From NCBI GenBank assembly GCA_028344155.1, contig JAOMAI010000007.1:1-42922 (forward strand): a DNA stretch of 42,922 bases, in the 5' to 3' direction. Of the stretch, positions 16,916 to 23,319 are shown piece by piece. The position numbers and the translations under genes are program-made. Numbering within the stretch: position 1 is the first letter of the stretch; the number at the start of each line of letters is the position of its first letter. Source of the DNA: Candidatus Nitrosopelagicus sp. (GTDB lineage: Archaea; Thermoproteota; Nitrososphaeria; Nitrososphaerales; Nitrosopumilaceae). The notes beneath the pieces are model-generated. The model searched no databases and was not told the origin of the DNA. It worked only from the letters and a program-made list of their open reading frames with translations.

Positions 16916-17855
16916 TAGGAAATTTGCCACACATTCTACAAAATCTTGAATTTAAATTAATTTCGTAATCACAATCCGGACATTTTCTATCTGAATTTGA
17001 TTTTTTTACTGTGCTAGACTTTCGGAAGCATTCGTAGTAGTGTAGTGATTCTTTAGTTCTAATATACACTCCATCCTCTTCCAAGATCTTTGTTTTTTTC
17101 TGTGAAAAAATCTCATCTGTAATTATTGTATTAAATAATCCTGTTAGATTATTTGTTCCTGATCCATCTTGCATAGGTGATTTTTCTCTCCAAATAACAT
17201 TTTTTGGAAGTTCTTTTTCAAATGTTTCTCTAAGAATCCATTTTCCAAATTTTTTATTGTCTTTGACATTAATTTTTCTTAAAATTGGTATGCTGTCTGA
17301 AAATCTTATTACATCATTATCTAAAAATGGACTTTCAACTTTCATGTTTAATGATTTGGCTATATCTTTTGATGGAAAATGCATGATTTTTTTAATCCGT
17401 TCTAATTCTTCATCTAGTTCGTCATTGGATTTCTTTAATAGGAAATTATATCCTGCAAAAATTTCATCTGCCCCGTCTCCTGTAATTACTGAATCCACTC
17501 CTTTGTTTTTTAATGAACTCAGATAGAGGTATGGAACAATTGAATTACGTATTTCTATATCATTAAAATTATCTAAAATTTTGATTGTTTCATTAATTGA
17601 ATCTAAAATCTCTTCCATGGTGACTTGCATCAATGATAAGGCTAATCCTGTGTGTTTGGCAATGATTTGTGCAAAAGTAAGATCTGTTCCCAAAAAATCC
17701 TTTGTGATAATTGTTATTGCTTGTGGATTCTGATCTTTTCTTAGATGTGCCAGTATACTGCTGTCTAATCCTCCTGATAATGCAATCCATTCTGATTCAC
17801 ATTCTCTGACTGCATTTTGTAACGTTGTTCTACATTGATCCATATCTGTTTTCAT
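16908..17855 (-). CDS. AsnB-like synthetase domain with C-terminal zinc ribbon, no glutaminase domain
   Basis: A 315-aa protein starting just before the ATP PP-loop SGGLDSS (residues 27-33). It contains the asparagine-synthetase signature TGDGADEIFAGY and the C-terminal RETFEKELPKNVIWREKSP. The usual N-terminal class II glutaminase domain is absent, so it would use ammonia or act on another amide donor. The last 28 residues add a zinc ribbon with Cys292/295 and Cys306/309. This is not a truncated gene: upstream is a non-coding promoter region. It could be a free-ammonia asparagine synthetase or a modification enzyme for a macromolecule recognised through the ribbon. Confidence 0.82.
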   Translation of the reverse strand: MKTDMDQCRTTLQNAVRECESEWIALSGGLDSSILAHLRKDQNPQAITIITKDFLGTDLTFAQIIAKHTGLALSLMQVTMEEILDSINETIKILDNFNDIEIRNSIVPYLYLSSLKNKGVDSVITGDGADEIFAGYNFLLKKSNDELDEELERIKKIMHFPSKDIAKSLNMKVESPFLDNDVIRFSDSIPILRKINVKDNKKFGKWILRETFEKELPKNVIWREKSPMQDGSGTNNLTGLFNTIITDEIFSQKKTKILEEDGVYIRTKESLHYYECFRKSSTVKKSNSDRKCPDCDYEINLNSRFCRMCGKFPIN

Positions 17856-17929
17856 AATCTAACTAGAATACATTTCAAATAAAAATTTGTTAATTCAGAA
17901 AGAGATAGTTCCAGCTAATTTCAGCGGAA

Positions 17930-17938
17930 CTTATAAGG
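17930..17938 (+). promoter_or_regulatory. TATA box for the COG2522-type regulator
   Basis: CTTATAAGG is centred 25 nt before the ATG at 17959. This supports a leaderless start there, not the earlier in-frame TTG at 17887. Confidence 0.5.
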
Positions 17939-17958
17939 TAATTGTGATAAGAGTTTCC

Positions 17959-18375
17959 ATGTTACTTCCTGCAGAAATTGAATCGAAGACTCTGATTCCT
18001 GCTCTTCGTGCAATCCTTGCAAAAAACTTGGCTGAGAATCACAATGTCCGTGAAGATGAGATCTCAAAAATGTTAGGTGTTACACAAGCTGCAATTAGTA
18101 ATTACATTCGTGGAACTCGTGGTGATCCTCAATTAATTAAAAAATTATCTGCTGAGAAACAAGTATCTGAAATGATTGACGAGATTGCTGTTGATCTTTC
18201 CTCTGATATGGCATACTCTCCTTCAAGTTTATCTAAATTCATTGGTCTTTGTAATTATATCAAAACCAGTCTTTTAATTTGTGATATTCACCACAATCTA
18301 GAATCTGATATTGATGAAGCAATATGTAAAGAATGTGAAAATATGCTTCTAAAAGGACCTGGCAGCGTTTACTAA
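17959..18375 (+). CDS. Helix-turn-helix transcriptional regulator, COG2522-like
   Basis: A 138-aa protein. The first 65 residues form an XRE-like helix-turn-helix (VREDEISKMLGVTQAAISNYIRG), preceded by LLPAEIESKTLIPALRAILAK. The rest is helical, with four Cys (LCNYIKTSLLICDIHH, ICKECENML) that could bind metal. This layout is that of the archaeal predicted regulators COG2522. Start chosen from the TATA box 25 nt upstream. It shares a 4-nt CTAA stop overlap with the convergent alba gene. Target genes are unknown. Confidence 0.85.
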   Translation: MLLPAEIESKTLIPALRAILAKNLAENHNVREDEISKMLGVTQAAISNYIRGTRGDPQLIKKLSAEKQVSEMIDEIAVDLSSDMAYSPSSLSKFIGLCNYIKTSLLICDIHHNLESDIDEAICKECENMLLKGPGSVY

Positions 18376-18671
18376 TTCTTTATTAAAATAATCTCTATAT
18401 TTGAAATCATTTGTCCATCTTCTTCTGAGATTACACTATCTAGTTTGATATTCTGAATTTCTGAATTTCCTTTTAACATATTTTCTGTTACAATATTTGC
18501 AACCGCTACTGCATTTGGAATTAAATCTCCTTTGGCCATCAAAACAACTCTTTTGTTTGATGATAGTGTAGTTAAGACATCTAATGAACTAGTCATTACT
18601 GATTCATTTTTTACAAAATAACTATCTTTGTCTAAACCAGTTTCTGATCGTTTAACTTCTTCTAATTCCAT
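18372..18671 (-). CDS. albA: Alba-family DNA/RNA-binding protein
   Basis: A 99-aa chromatin or RNA-binding protein. The core VVLMAKGDLIPNAVAVANIVTE matches the Alba strand-helix with the basic residue that contacts nucleic acid, and the end ISNIEIILIKN is the last strand. It has an N-terminal extension of about 35 residues before the core, and the expected second basic loop is replaced by a more acidic one. It may therefore be a divergent Alba paralogue, not the main chromatin protein. Confidence 0.8.
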   Translation of the reverse strand: MELEEVKRSETGLDKDSYFVKNESVMTSSLDVLTTLSSNKRVVLMAKGDLIPNAVAVANIVTENMLKGNSEIQNIKLDSVISEEDGQMISNIEIILIKN

Positions 18672-18720
18672 CTTAATTATAATTTTGCTGGACTTCTTTT
18701 AAATGATATAGACGAATCGT

Positions 18721-19266
18721 CTATTGCTTGAAATCTAACAATGGTATGTTTTGATAATCCCCATTAGGCAACACACGTCTTATTGTAATTGGAATCACTC
18801 GTTCTTCTAGTTCTTTCATTGATATATCTAGTGAGGTTGCAGCACTAACAGGAATGTCTATGAATGGTGGTGCTCCTAGTGATAACTGTAATGCACGTGC
18901 ACCCATAATTCTTGCCTTTTCGAATCTTGTTAATGTTGGAGGTCCCATCAATATTTTTCCATCTGCACTTAATTCCATTGCTTCATGATTTACATCTACA
19001 TCAATAATTTCACGTTGTCTAATTGCCTCGCATTCTTTTTCTAATTCTTCTAACTGTTTATCTGTTAATTCTAATTTTCCTTCTTTTATTTTTCTATAAT
19101 AATCAATTGCCTTCTCCATTGTTGCATGAATACTTACTTCTGCATCTGGATCAATTTCTTCAGTATCTGGTTGAATTATTTCATCTAATTTTGCTTCTGG
19201 AACTAATGGAGCTGGTTCTTCCTCTTTTTTTTCAGTTGTATTTGGTGTATCTTCAGGCTCAGACAA
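18721..19266 (-). CDS. rpoK: RNA polymerase subunit K (Rpo6/Rpb6 homologue) with long N-terminal extension
   Basis: Small RNA polymerase assembly subunit. The C-terminal 65 residues contain the conserved core GPPTLTRFEKARIMGARALQ...LGAPPFIDIPVS and ERVIPITIRRVLPNG. Most archaeal RpoK proteins are little more than this core. Here about 115 residues precede it: a Pro/Glu/Asp-rich acidic region, then a charged helix (EKAIDYYRKIKEGKLELTD). The start is taken as TTG at 19266 (SEPEDTPNTTEKK), because the only nearby TATA box (19288-19297) is 26 nt upstream. An ATG at 19311 would place the start upstream of that box. Confidence 0.92.
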   Translation of the reverse strand: MSEPEDTPNTTEKKEEEPAPLVPEAKLDEIIQPDTEEIDPDAEVSIHATMEKAIDYYRKIKEGKLELTDKQLEELEKECEAIRQREIIDVDVNHEAMELSADGKILMGPPTLTRFEKARIMGARALQLSLGAPPFIDIPVSAATSLDISMKELEERVIPITIRRVLPNGDYQNIPLLDFKQ

Positions 19267-19287
19267 GTAAACTAATTGAAAAATGCC

Positions 19288-19297
19288 AATATATAAT
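19288..19297. promoter_or_regulatory. Single TATA box shared by rpoK and the divergent cyclophilin-like gene
   Basis: The element AATATATAAT, with palindromic core ATATAT, is centred at about 19292. That is 26 nt from the rpoK TTG (19266, minus strand) and 26 nt from the ATG at 19318 (plus strand). No second AT-rich box fits either gene, so one TBP site may serve both directions. Confidence 0.5.
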
Positions 19298-19317
19298 CCA
19301 AAGCTGTACATTTCATA

Positions 19318-19704
19318 ATGGATGGTGGATCTGTATCAAAATCGCAAGTAATTTTGGAAATAATCGGTAATTCTAAAATTACATGTGAATTAAAACGTCA
19401 TCTTTCTCCTTCTTTAGTCGGAACCATTATTCGTTCATTACCTGTAACCGGAACCATCCACCTGCTTGGTAGTAGTGGTGTTTATGTTGAATCTCACATT
19501 GAATCTGGTGGAGAGCGCACTCGAAAAGAATTCAAAAAAGGTGATATTGCATTTTTATCTGTAGGTCATGCATTTTGTTTTTTCCATAAGGATACAAAAG
19601 TTGGAAAGGATCTAATTCCAATAGGAAAAATCATTGATAATGTGGATGAATTATTGAACGTTGATTCTGGAGATGAAGTTTCTATTTATTGTGAAACTGG
19701 TTGA
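19318..19704 (+). CDS. Cyclophilin-like fold protein (COG2164/TM1367-like)
   Basis: A 128-aa protein with the beta-rich pattern ILEIIGNSKITCELKRHLSPSLVGTIIRSLPVTGTIHLLGSSGVY, followed by KKGDIAFLSVGHAFCFFHKDT and PIGKIIDNVDELLNVDSGDEV. This matches the small cyclophilin-like family of unknown function represented by TM1367. The classical cyclophilin catalytic Arg motif is not evident, so isomerase activity is doubtful. It is divergent from rpoK and overlaps the 3' end of rps25e by 19 nt. Confidence 0.75.
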   Translation: MDGGSVSKSQVILEIIGNSKITCELKRHLSPSLVGTIIRSLPVTGTIHLLGSSGVYVESHIESGGERTRKEFKKGDIAFLSVGHAFCFFHKDTKVGKDLIPIGKIIDNVDELLNVDSGDEVSIYCETG

Positions 19705-19985
19705 TAGATGTAGTGACCACTAAATCCGCCTACTTTCTTTATTGTTCCCTCTGATAATGCTTTTTTAAGAAATGCATTGGCAGTTGAAATTTTCACATTA
19801 GTTTGTCTTGCTAAATCTTGGATTGTAATAGCTTTTGATGATTTGACTATTTTACTTGCCTCGGCTTCATTGATAAATACGGCTACTTCTTTCTTCTCAC
19901 TATGATCTTTTTTATCTTTTTTTGTCTTATCTTTACCGCTCTGTGATTTTTCATTTGATGAGACGGATTTATTTTTACTTCCCAT
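19686..19985 (-). CDS. rps25e: Ribosomal protein S25e
   Basis: A 99-aa protein. The N-terminal 35 residues are a Lys/Ser-rich tail. The winged-helix core AEASKIVKSSKAITIQDLARQTNV...ANAFLKKALSEGTIKKVGGFSGHYIY is the S25e domain. The gene is a marker of Thermoproteota/Nitrososphaerota-type archaea and eukaryotes, as euryarchaea generally lack it. It is unlinked to other ribosomal genes here, except S26e 7 kb away. Confidence 0.92.
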   Translation of the reverse strand: MGSKNKSVSSNEKSQSGKDKTKKDKKDHSEKKEVAVFINEAEASKIVKSSKAITIQDLARQTNVKISTANAFLKKALSEGTIKKVGGFSGHYIYQPVSQ

Positions 19986-20040
19986 ATTCTCACATCAATA
20001 TTTGCTATTTATAAACGAACAAAAATTTTCTTAATTTCAA

Positions 20041-20049
20041 CTTTATTAA
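20041..20049 (+). promoter_or_regulatory. TATA box for the 70-aa Cys/His protein
   Basis: CTTTATTAA is centred 27 nt before the TTG at 20072, supporting a leaderless TTG start. Confidence 0.4.
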
Positions 20050-20071
20050 CGGTTGAATTGTTGTTATTACA

Positions 20072-20284
20072 TTGGGTATTGTTTCAAAAGGCACAAAGTG
20101 TAATGTAGATGGCTGTGATGCTGATGCGGCACGTTCTCTTAATACAAAAAAAGTTGAGGATGCTGGATTACGTCTTAACTCATCTGGTAAAAAATCTGGT
20201 TTATGTAAAGAACACTACAAAGAATGGAAAAAAGCAACAAAAGATGACCGTTCATTAGAGCGTGCCAGATATGATAGAGGATAA
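20072..20284 (+). CDS. Small Cys/His protein, 70 aa, probable zinc binder
   Basis: TTG-started basic protein GIVSKGTKCNVDGCDADAAR... with Cys9/Cys14 and a later CKEH pair (GLCKEHYKEWKKATKDDRS), a C-x4-C...C-x2-H arrangement able to hold zinc. The C-terminal third is a charged helix. It resembles no enzyme. The family is not recognised, but the composition and promoter spacing support a real gene. It ends one base before the convergent membrane-protein gene. Confidence 0.72.
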   Translation: MGIVSKGTKCNVDGCDADAARSLNTKKVEDAGLRLNSSGKKSGLCKEHYKEWKKATKDDRSLERARYDRG

Positions 20285-20285
20285 T

Positions 20286-20600
20286 CTAAGGTCTACAATT
20301 AGTTAAAGTGTAAAGTTTTTGTTTAATTAGTTCTAACTCATTTTCATTTTCAGTTTCCATTGCAGCCTCTTTTAAGGTCAACAACATGTTTGTATTAAAT
20401 GAATTTAATGCAATGGAACTTTCTCCAGCAAGATTTTGCTCAATACATGATTCTATTTCTTGCAATAGGGAACTATTATTCTGAATTTCCATGGATATGG
20501 GACTCTCTATAGTAATGTTCATTTGACTAAAAAAATATGCTGAAGATGAAAATCCAACAATCGCTACTGCAATTATTATGATTGGAAATGTTTTTCCCAT
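20286..20600 (-). CDS. Membrane-anchored small protein, 104 aa
   Basis: MGKTFPIIIIAVAIVGFSSS is a single N-terminal transmembrane helix or uncleaved signal anchor. The remaining 75 residues (NITIESPISMEI...LLQEIESCIEQNLAG...LYTLTNCRP) are predicted external and helical, with two Cys that could form a disulfide. An AT-rich box at about 20620-20630 lies 26 nt upstream on the minus strand. Function is not recognised. Confidence 0.7.
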   Translation of the reverse strand: MGKTFPIIIIAVAIVGFSSSAYFFSQMNITIESPISMEIQNNSSLLQEIESCIEQNLAGESSIALNSFNTNMLLTLKEAAMETENENELELIKQKLYTLTNCRP

Positions 20601-20676
20601 AAAATATTTCAGAAATAACGACTTTTAATTTTTTACATACCGAATCATTTACATTGAAAAAGATTCTCGATTACTC

Positions 20677-20757
20677 ATGGGTAAAAGAAAAGATGGAAAA
20701 CATGCACGATTTGCAGATCAGAAAGCAGCACGAAGAAAGGCTAACAAAAAATCTTAA
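20677..20757 (+). CDS. Basic microprotein, 26 aa
   Basis: ATG frame MGKRKDGKHARFADQKAARR with KANKKS at the end, about half Lys/Arg/His. It reads like a ribosome- or nucleic-acid-associated peptide. It ends in a TTAA that is also the stop of the convergent deoxyhypusine synthase family gene, a junction type repeated four more times in this window. That argues against chance. There is no homology evidence from the sequence alone. Confidence 0.5.
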   Translation: MGKRKDGKHARFADQKAARRKANKKS

Positions 20758-21860
20758 TCCAGGTTTATATCTGATTTTTTTAGAATATCGGCAAATTTGT
20801 CTGGAACATTATTAGCTGATTCTTGTAATGTATCATAATAATTACCTAATTTTTTATAAATTCTTTTTTGTTCTCTAGGTTCCTCATTTGATAATGCATA
20901 AAGCGCTAACATGGGAAACGCAATAGTTGAATCGGTATAAACAGTAATCAAATCTTCATGTGAATCTTTTACTTTTCCCCAACTCTTTCCTTCTTGTAAT
21001 GTTGCACCTGATAGTCCTCCTGTATCGGGTCGTGCATCTGTAATCTGAATAATATAATTTTGTCCTCCATGATCTTTTCTTAAAATTTGATCTAACAATG
21101 GGCCTGTTTGTTGTGCTGTATTTTTTGGAACTCCTCCTCCAAGTTCTAAAATGCCTGATTTTTTTGAATTGTAAACAATTGCTGCTTGTTCGATAATCTC
21201 TCTAACGAAGTCTAAATTGAATTGTTTGTTTTTTAATCTATGTACTGCTAAATTCATTGCAAGAGATGAATCTTTGAGTGTTGATACGTATACTGGAACG
21301 TCTAATTCATACGCAGTTGTAAGGAAACTTTTTTCAGGAAATTTTGATTTTTCTTTACTAATTCTTCCTAATACGTTACAAAATTCTGCAGTTGTAAATG
21401 ATTTTTCTGAAAATTTATCCTTAAACATATTCTGAATTATATTATCTTCTAATTCTAATGTCTCATAAAATTTAACATAAACATCTCTAATTCTCACAAT
21501 TTCTTTTTCATACAATATGTTATCGTCAACTTCAAAATGTCCTTGTTTTACTGGTAATCCCCATGCAAAATGATCTTCATGATATACATTTGCACCTGTT
21601 GTAACAATCCAATCTACAAATCCTTTTTCTAAAAGTGTTTTAATTATTCCACCAAATCCTACGGGTGTCATTGCACCTGCAACAGTTAAACAAATAGTTG
21701 CATTCTCATGAATCATTTTTTGATATAATTTTGCCGCCTCTCCTAATTGTCTTGCATTAAATCCCGAATTTGCATAGATTTCAACTAATTCTTTTACTGT
21801 TGTTTTAGAATCAAGTTTGATGTGAGGTATGTCTTTTCCTTCAAAATGGTGGTGATTCAC
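20754..21860 (-). CDS. dys: Deoxyhypusine synthase family enzyme
   Basis: A 368-aa NAD-dependent aminobutyl transferase, expected to modify a lysine of aIF5A using spermidine. Visible conserved parts are the N-terminal ICLTVAGAMTPVGFGGII and DWIVTTGANVYHED, ELGGGVPKN (NAD region), DARPDTGGLSGAT, and SWGKV with the catalytic-type Lys296. The SGATLQEGKSWGK segment differs from the eukaryotic form, so a homospermidine synthase-like activity cannot be excluded. The gene is transcribed alone, convergent with a 26-aa gene. Confidence 0.88.
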   Translation of the reverse strand: MNHHHFEGKDIPHIKLDSKTTVKELVEIYANSGFNARQLGEAAKLYQKMIHENATICLTVAGAMTPVGFGGIIKTLLEKGFVDWIVTTGANVYHEDHFAWGLPVKQGHFEVDDNILYEKEIVRIRDVYVKFYETLELEDNIIQNMFKDKFSEKSFTTAEFCNVLGRISKEKSKFPEKSFLTTAYELDVPVYVSTLKDSSLAMNLAVHRLKNKQFNLDFVREIIEQAAIVYNSKKSGILELGGGVPKNTAQQTGPLLDQILRKDHGGQNYIIQITDARPDTGGLSGATLQEGKSWGKVKDSHEDLITVYTDSTIAFPMLALYALSNEEPREQKRIYKKLGNYYDTLQESANNVPDKFADILKKSDINLD

Positions 21861-21893
21861 ATAAAAATTTTGTAATATAACTAAAATAAGCTT

Positions 21894-22295
21894 TTAGGAT
21901 CTAATGTTACGTGAACCGTCATCATTATCTGATTCTCCAACGTGTTCTTTTACCATCTTTGTCACATCGTCGATTATATCACAAAGGTGTACATCAACTT
22001 CTGTACTAAACATTAGTAATCCGTCTTTTCCACATGCCATGGTTATTCTATTCACTTTTTCATATCTTGTCATAGCAAATTCTGGTTCTCCAATTTCTGA
22101 TGAAAATTGTTTCCGCGTCTTCCATCGCATAATTGCTTGAGTCATAGATTTTTTTGTTTGATCTTTATCAAAATGACGTGCTGTTCCATTCTGCATTTTC
22201 TCATAAACATCTCCGCTGAAGGAATTGTAGACGCCTACATAGCGGATCTTTTCATTTGAATCTAGTAATGCATTACAAAGTTTACCGTAGTCCAT
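21894..22295 (-). CDS. Conserved-looking protein, 133 aa, unknown function
   Basis: MDYGKLCNALLDSNEKIRYVG... to a C-terminal DDVTKMVKEHVGESDNDDG. It has an alternating helix/strand layout with the central MACGKDGLLMFSTEVDVHL, somewhat like small roadblock/profilin-fold sensors, but this is only an impression. The start is ATG at 22295, as a minus-strand TATA element GCTTATAACG (22321-22330) is 30 nt upstream. A TTG six codons earlier is less likely. It precedes the deoxyhypusine synthase family gene on the same strand. Confidence 0.7.
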   Translation of the reverse strand: MDYGKLCNALLDSNEKIRYVGVYNSFSGDVYEKMQNGTARHFDKDQTKKSMTQAIMRWKTRKQFSSEIGEPEFAMTRYEKVNRITMACGKDGLLMFSTEVDVHLCDIIDDVTKMVKEHVGESDNDDGSRNIRS

Positions 22296-22370
22296 AACAA
22301 AAGAGTTTAACAAGTAAATGCGTTATAAGCTTTTCATTTCTTTTAATACGTTAATTTATAATTTTAAAAT

Positions 22371-22718
22371 ATGAAATTTGTCGATATTCCTGATTCAAAA
22401 AGAATTGAACGTGAACCTGATGATAGAAATTTGATTTTTTCTGATGGAAAAATAACGCAAGATGGCGTGGAGATTAAACAAATTGAGTTATTACATTATA
22501 GAATCAAAACAGATCAAAATTTGGGCGAATATTCAATCATCACTGCATTAGTTGATACGGATAAAGGCCAAATCGAAATACTTTATGATGAAGGTTATAG
22601 GGGGGATGATGCATTAAATGACTCTGCAACTATGCTTGTACAAAATTTAGGTTTATCTGGATTGATACTTCGTAGTTTAATTTCATTAAAAAATGAACTT
22701 GAAAAAATTGAAAAGTAA
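22371..22718 (+). CDS. Protein of unknown function, 115 aa
   Basis: Small soluble protein MKFVDIPDSKRIEREPDDRN... with a beta-rich centre (LLHYRIKTDQNLGEYSIITALVDTDKGQIEILYDEGY) and a C-terminal helix. A TATA-like TTTTAATACG at 22341-22350 is 26 nt upstream. Its 3' end overlaps the next gene's start by 26 nt in another frame, so the two are probably one transcript. Not recognised. Confidence 0.7.
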   Translation: MKFVDIPDSKRIEREPDDRNLIFSDGKITQDGVEIKQIELLHYRIKTDQNLGEYSIITALVDTDKGQIEILYDEGYRGDDALNDSATMLVQNLGLSGLILRSLISLKNELEKIEK

Positions 22719-22860
22719 AAATTATCATTACAAGTTATCTGCGGATGACAAAAAACCAAAGTGTGCATTATGTGACAATGATTGTTCATATTATTGTAAC
22801 ATGAATGATCTATATTATTGTGAAAAACACGTTATTGGTCATGATGAAAACGAATCTTGA
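22693..22860 (+). CDS. Cys-rich zinc-finger microprotein, 55 aa
   Basis: ATG frame MNLKKLKSKNYHYKLSADDK..., then CALCDNDCSYYC and YYCEKHVIGH. The Cys/His series C-x2-C-x3-C-x3-C-x8-C-x2-H resembles a B-box or MYND-like zinc finger. It starts inside the end of the 115-aa gene (26-nt overlap). The Lys-rich beginning could contact nucleic acid. No homologue can be named from sequence alone. Confidence 0.68.
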   Translation: MNLKKLKSKNYHYKLSADDKKPKCALCDNDCSYYCNMNDLYYCEKHVIGHDENES

Positions 22861-22893
22861 TTGTTTATTACACAGTGATTTTATCTCTTTACG

Positions 22894-23142
22894 TTGGATG
22901 ACAGTTTTAGGAATCAGTGTATTGATAAAATTGCAATAAAGATAACTGATGAAAAAATTCCTACCGATGAACCATCCTCTGAAATCCTTGACTATTTACA
23001 AAAATTTGCAATTACTCTTGGTGTAGATATTTCAAATACTGAAGAGGTAGTTAATGAAGCATTTTTGTACATTGCAATGAAAAATGCTAAAGATATTGAT
23101 CCTTTAACCAAAGGTGATGAATTTGGTGCAGGGTTTAGTTAA
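22894..23142 (+). CDS. Small protein, 82 aa, unknown function
   Basis: TTG-started helical acidic protein DDSFRNQCIDKIAIKITDEK... to TKGDEFGAGFS. A GTTTATTA element at 22862-22869 is about 28 nt upstream, consistent with a leaderless TTG start. The stop shares TTAA with the convergent 41-aa gene. No signal peptide, membrane segment or metal motif. Not recognised. Confidence 0.65.
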   Translation: MDDSFRNQCIDKIAIKITDEKIPTDEPSSEILDYLQKFAITLGVDISNTEEVVNEAFLYIAMKNAKDIDPLTKGDEFGAGFS

Positions 23143-23264
23143 CTGTTCAATGATTTGAATTTTTTTATTGCTTCTTTTGCTATCTCTTCTGCGCTTTTTT
23201 CATCAAACTTTGTGGGATCATCATTGGCAAAATGTTCATGATCCTTGTCTTTCTTTTCTTTCAT
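23139..23264 (-). CDS. Charged microprotein, 41 aa, divergent from thrS
   Basis: ATG frame MKEKKDKDHEHFANDDPTKF, continuing DEKSAEEIAKEAIKKFKSLNS: a His/Asp/Lys-rich start followed by one amphipathic helix. It is supported by two structural facts: its stop shares a TTAA with the convergent 82-aa gene, and its ATG lies 28 nt from the TATA box it appears to share with thrS. Function unknown. Confidence 0.58.
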   Translation of the reverse strand: MKEKKDKDHEHFANDDPTKFDEKSAEEIAKEAIKKFKSLNS

Positions 23265-23287
23265 GGTATGATATGACACTCTAAGTA

Positions 23288-23296
23288 AATTATAAG
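23288..23296. promoter_or_regulatory. Single TATA box shared by thrS and the 41-aa gene
   Basis: AATTATAAG contains the palindrome TTATAA (23290-23295), centred at 23292.5. It is 27-28 nt from the thrS ATG (23320, plus strand) and 28-29 nt from the divergent ATG (23264, minus strand). No alternative box is visible in the 55 nt between the two starts. Confidence 0.5.
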
Positions 23297-23319
23297 TTGT
23301 GGCAACCATTCCAGTCATT

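Noticed and set aside
18372-18671. Calling this the main chromatin Alba without reserve
   Set aside because: The core is recognisable, but the acidic second loop and N-terminal extension suggest a divergent paralogue; reported with lower confidence.
19023-19370. Plus-strand 115-codon Leu-rich frame opposite rpoK
   Set aside because: Shadow of the acidic Glu/Asp codons of the RpoK extension; it also runs through the shared promoter and into the next gene.
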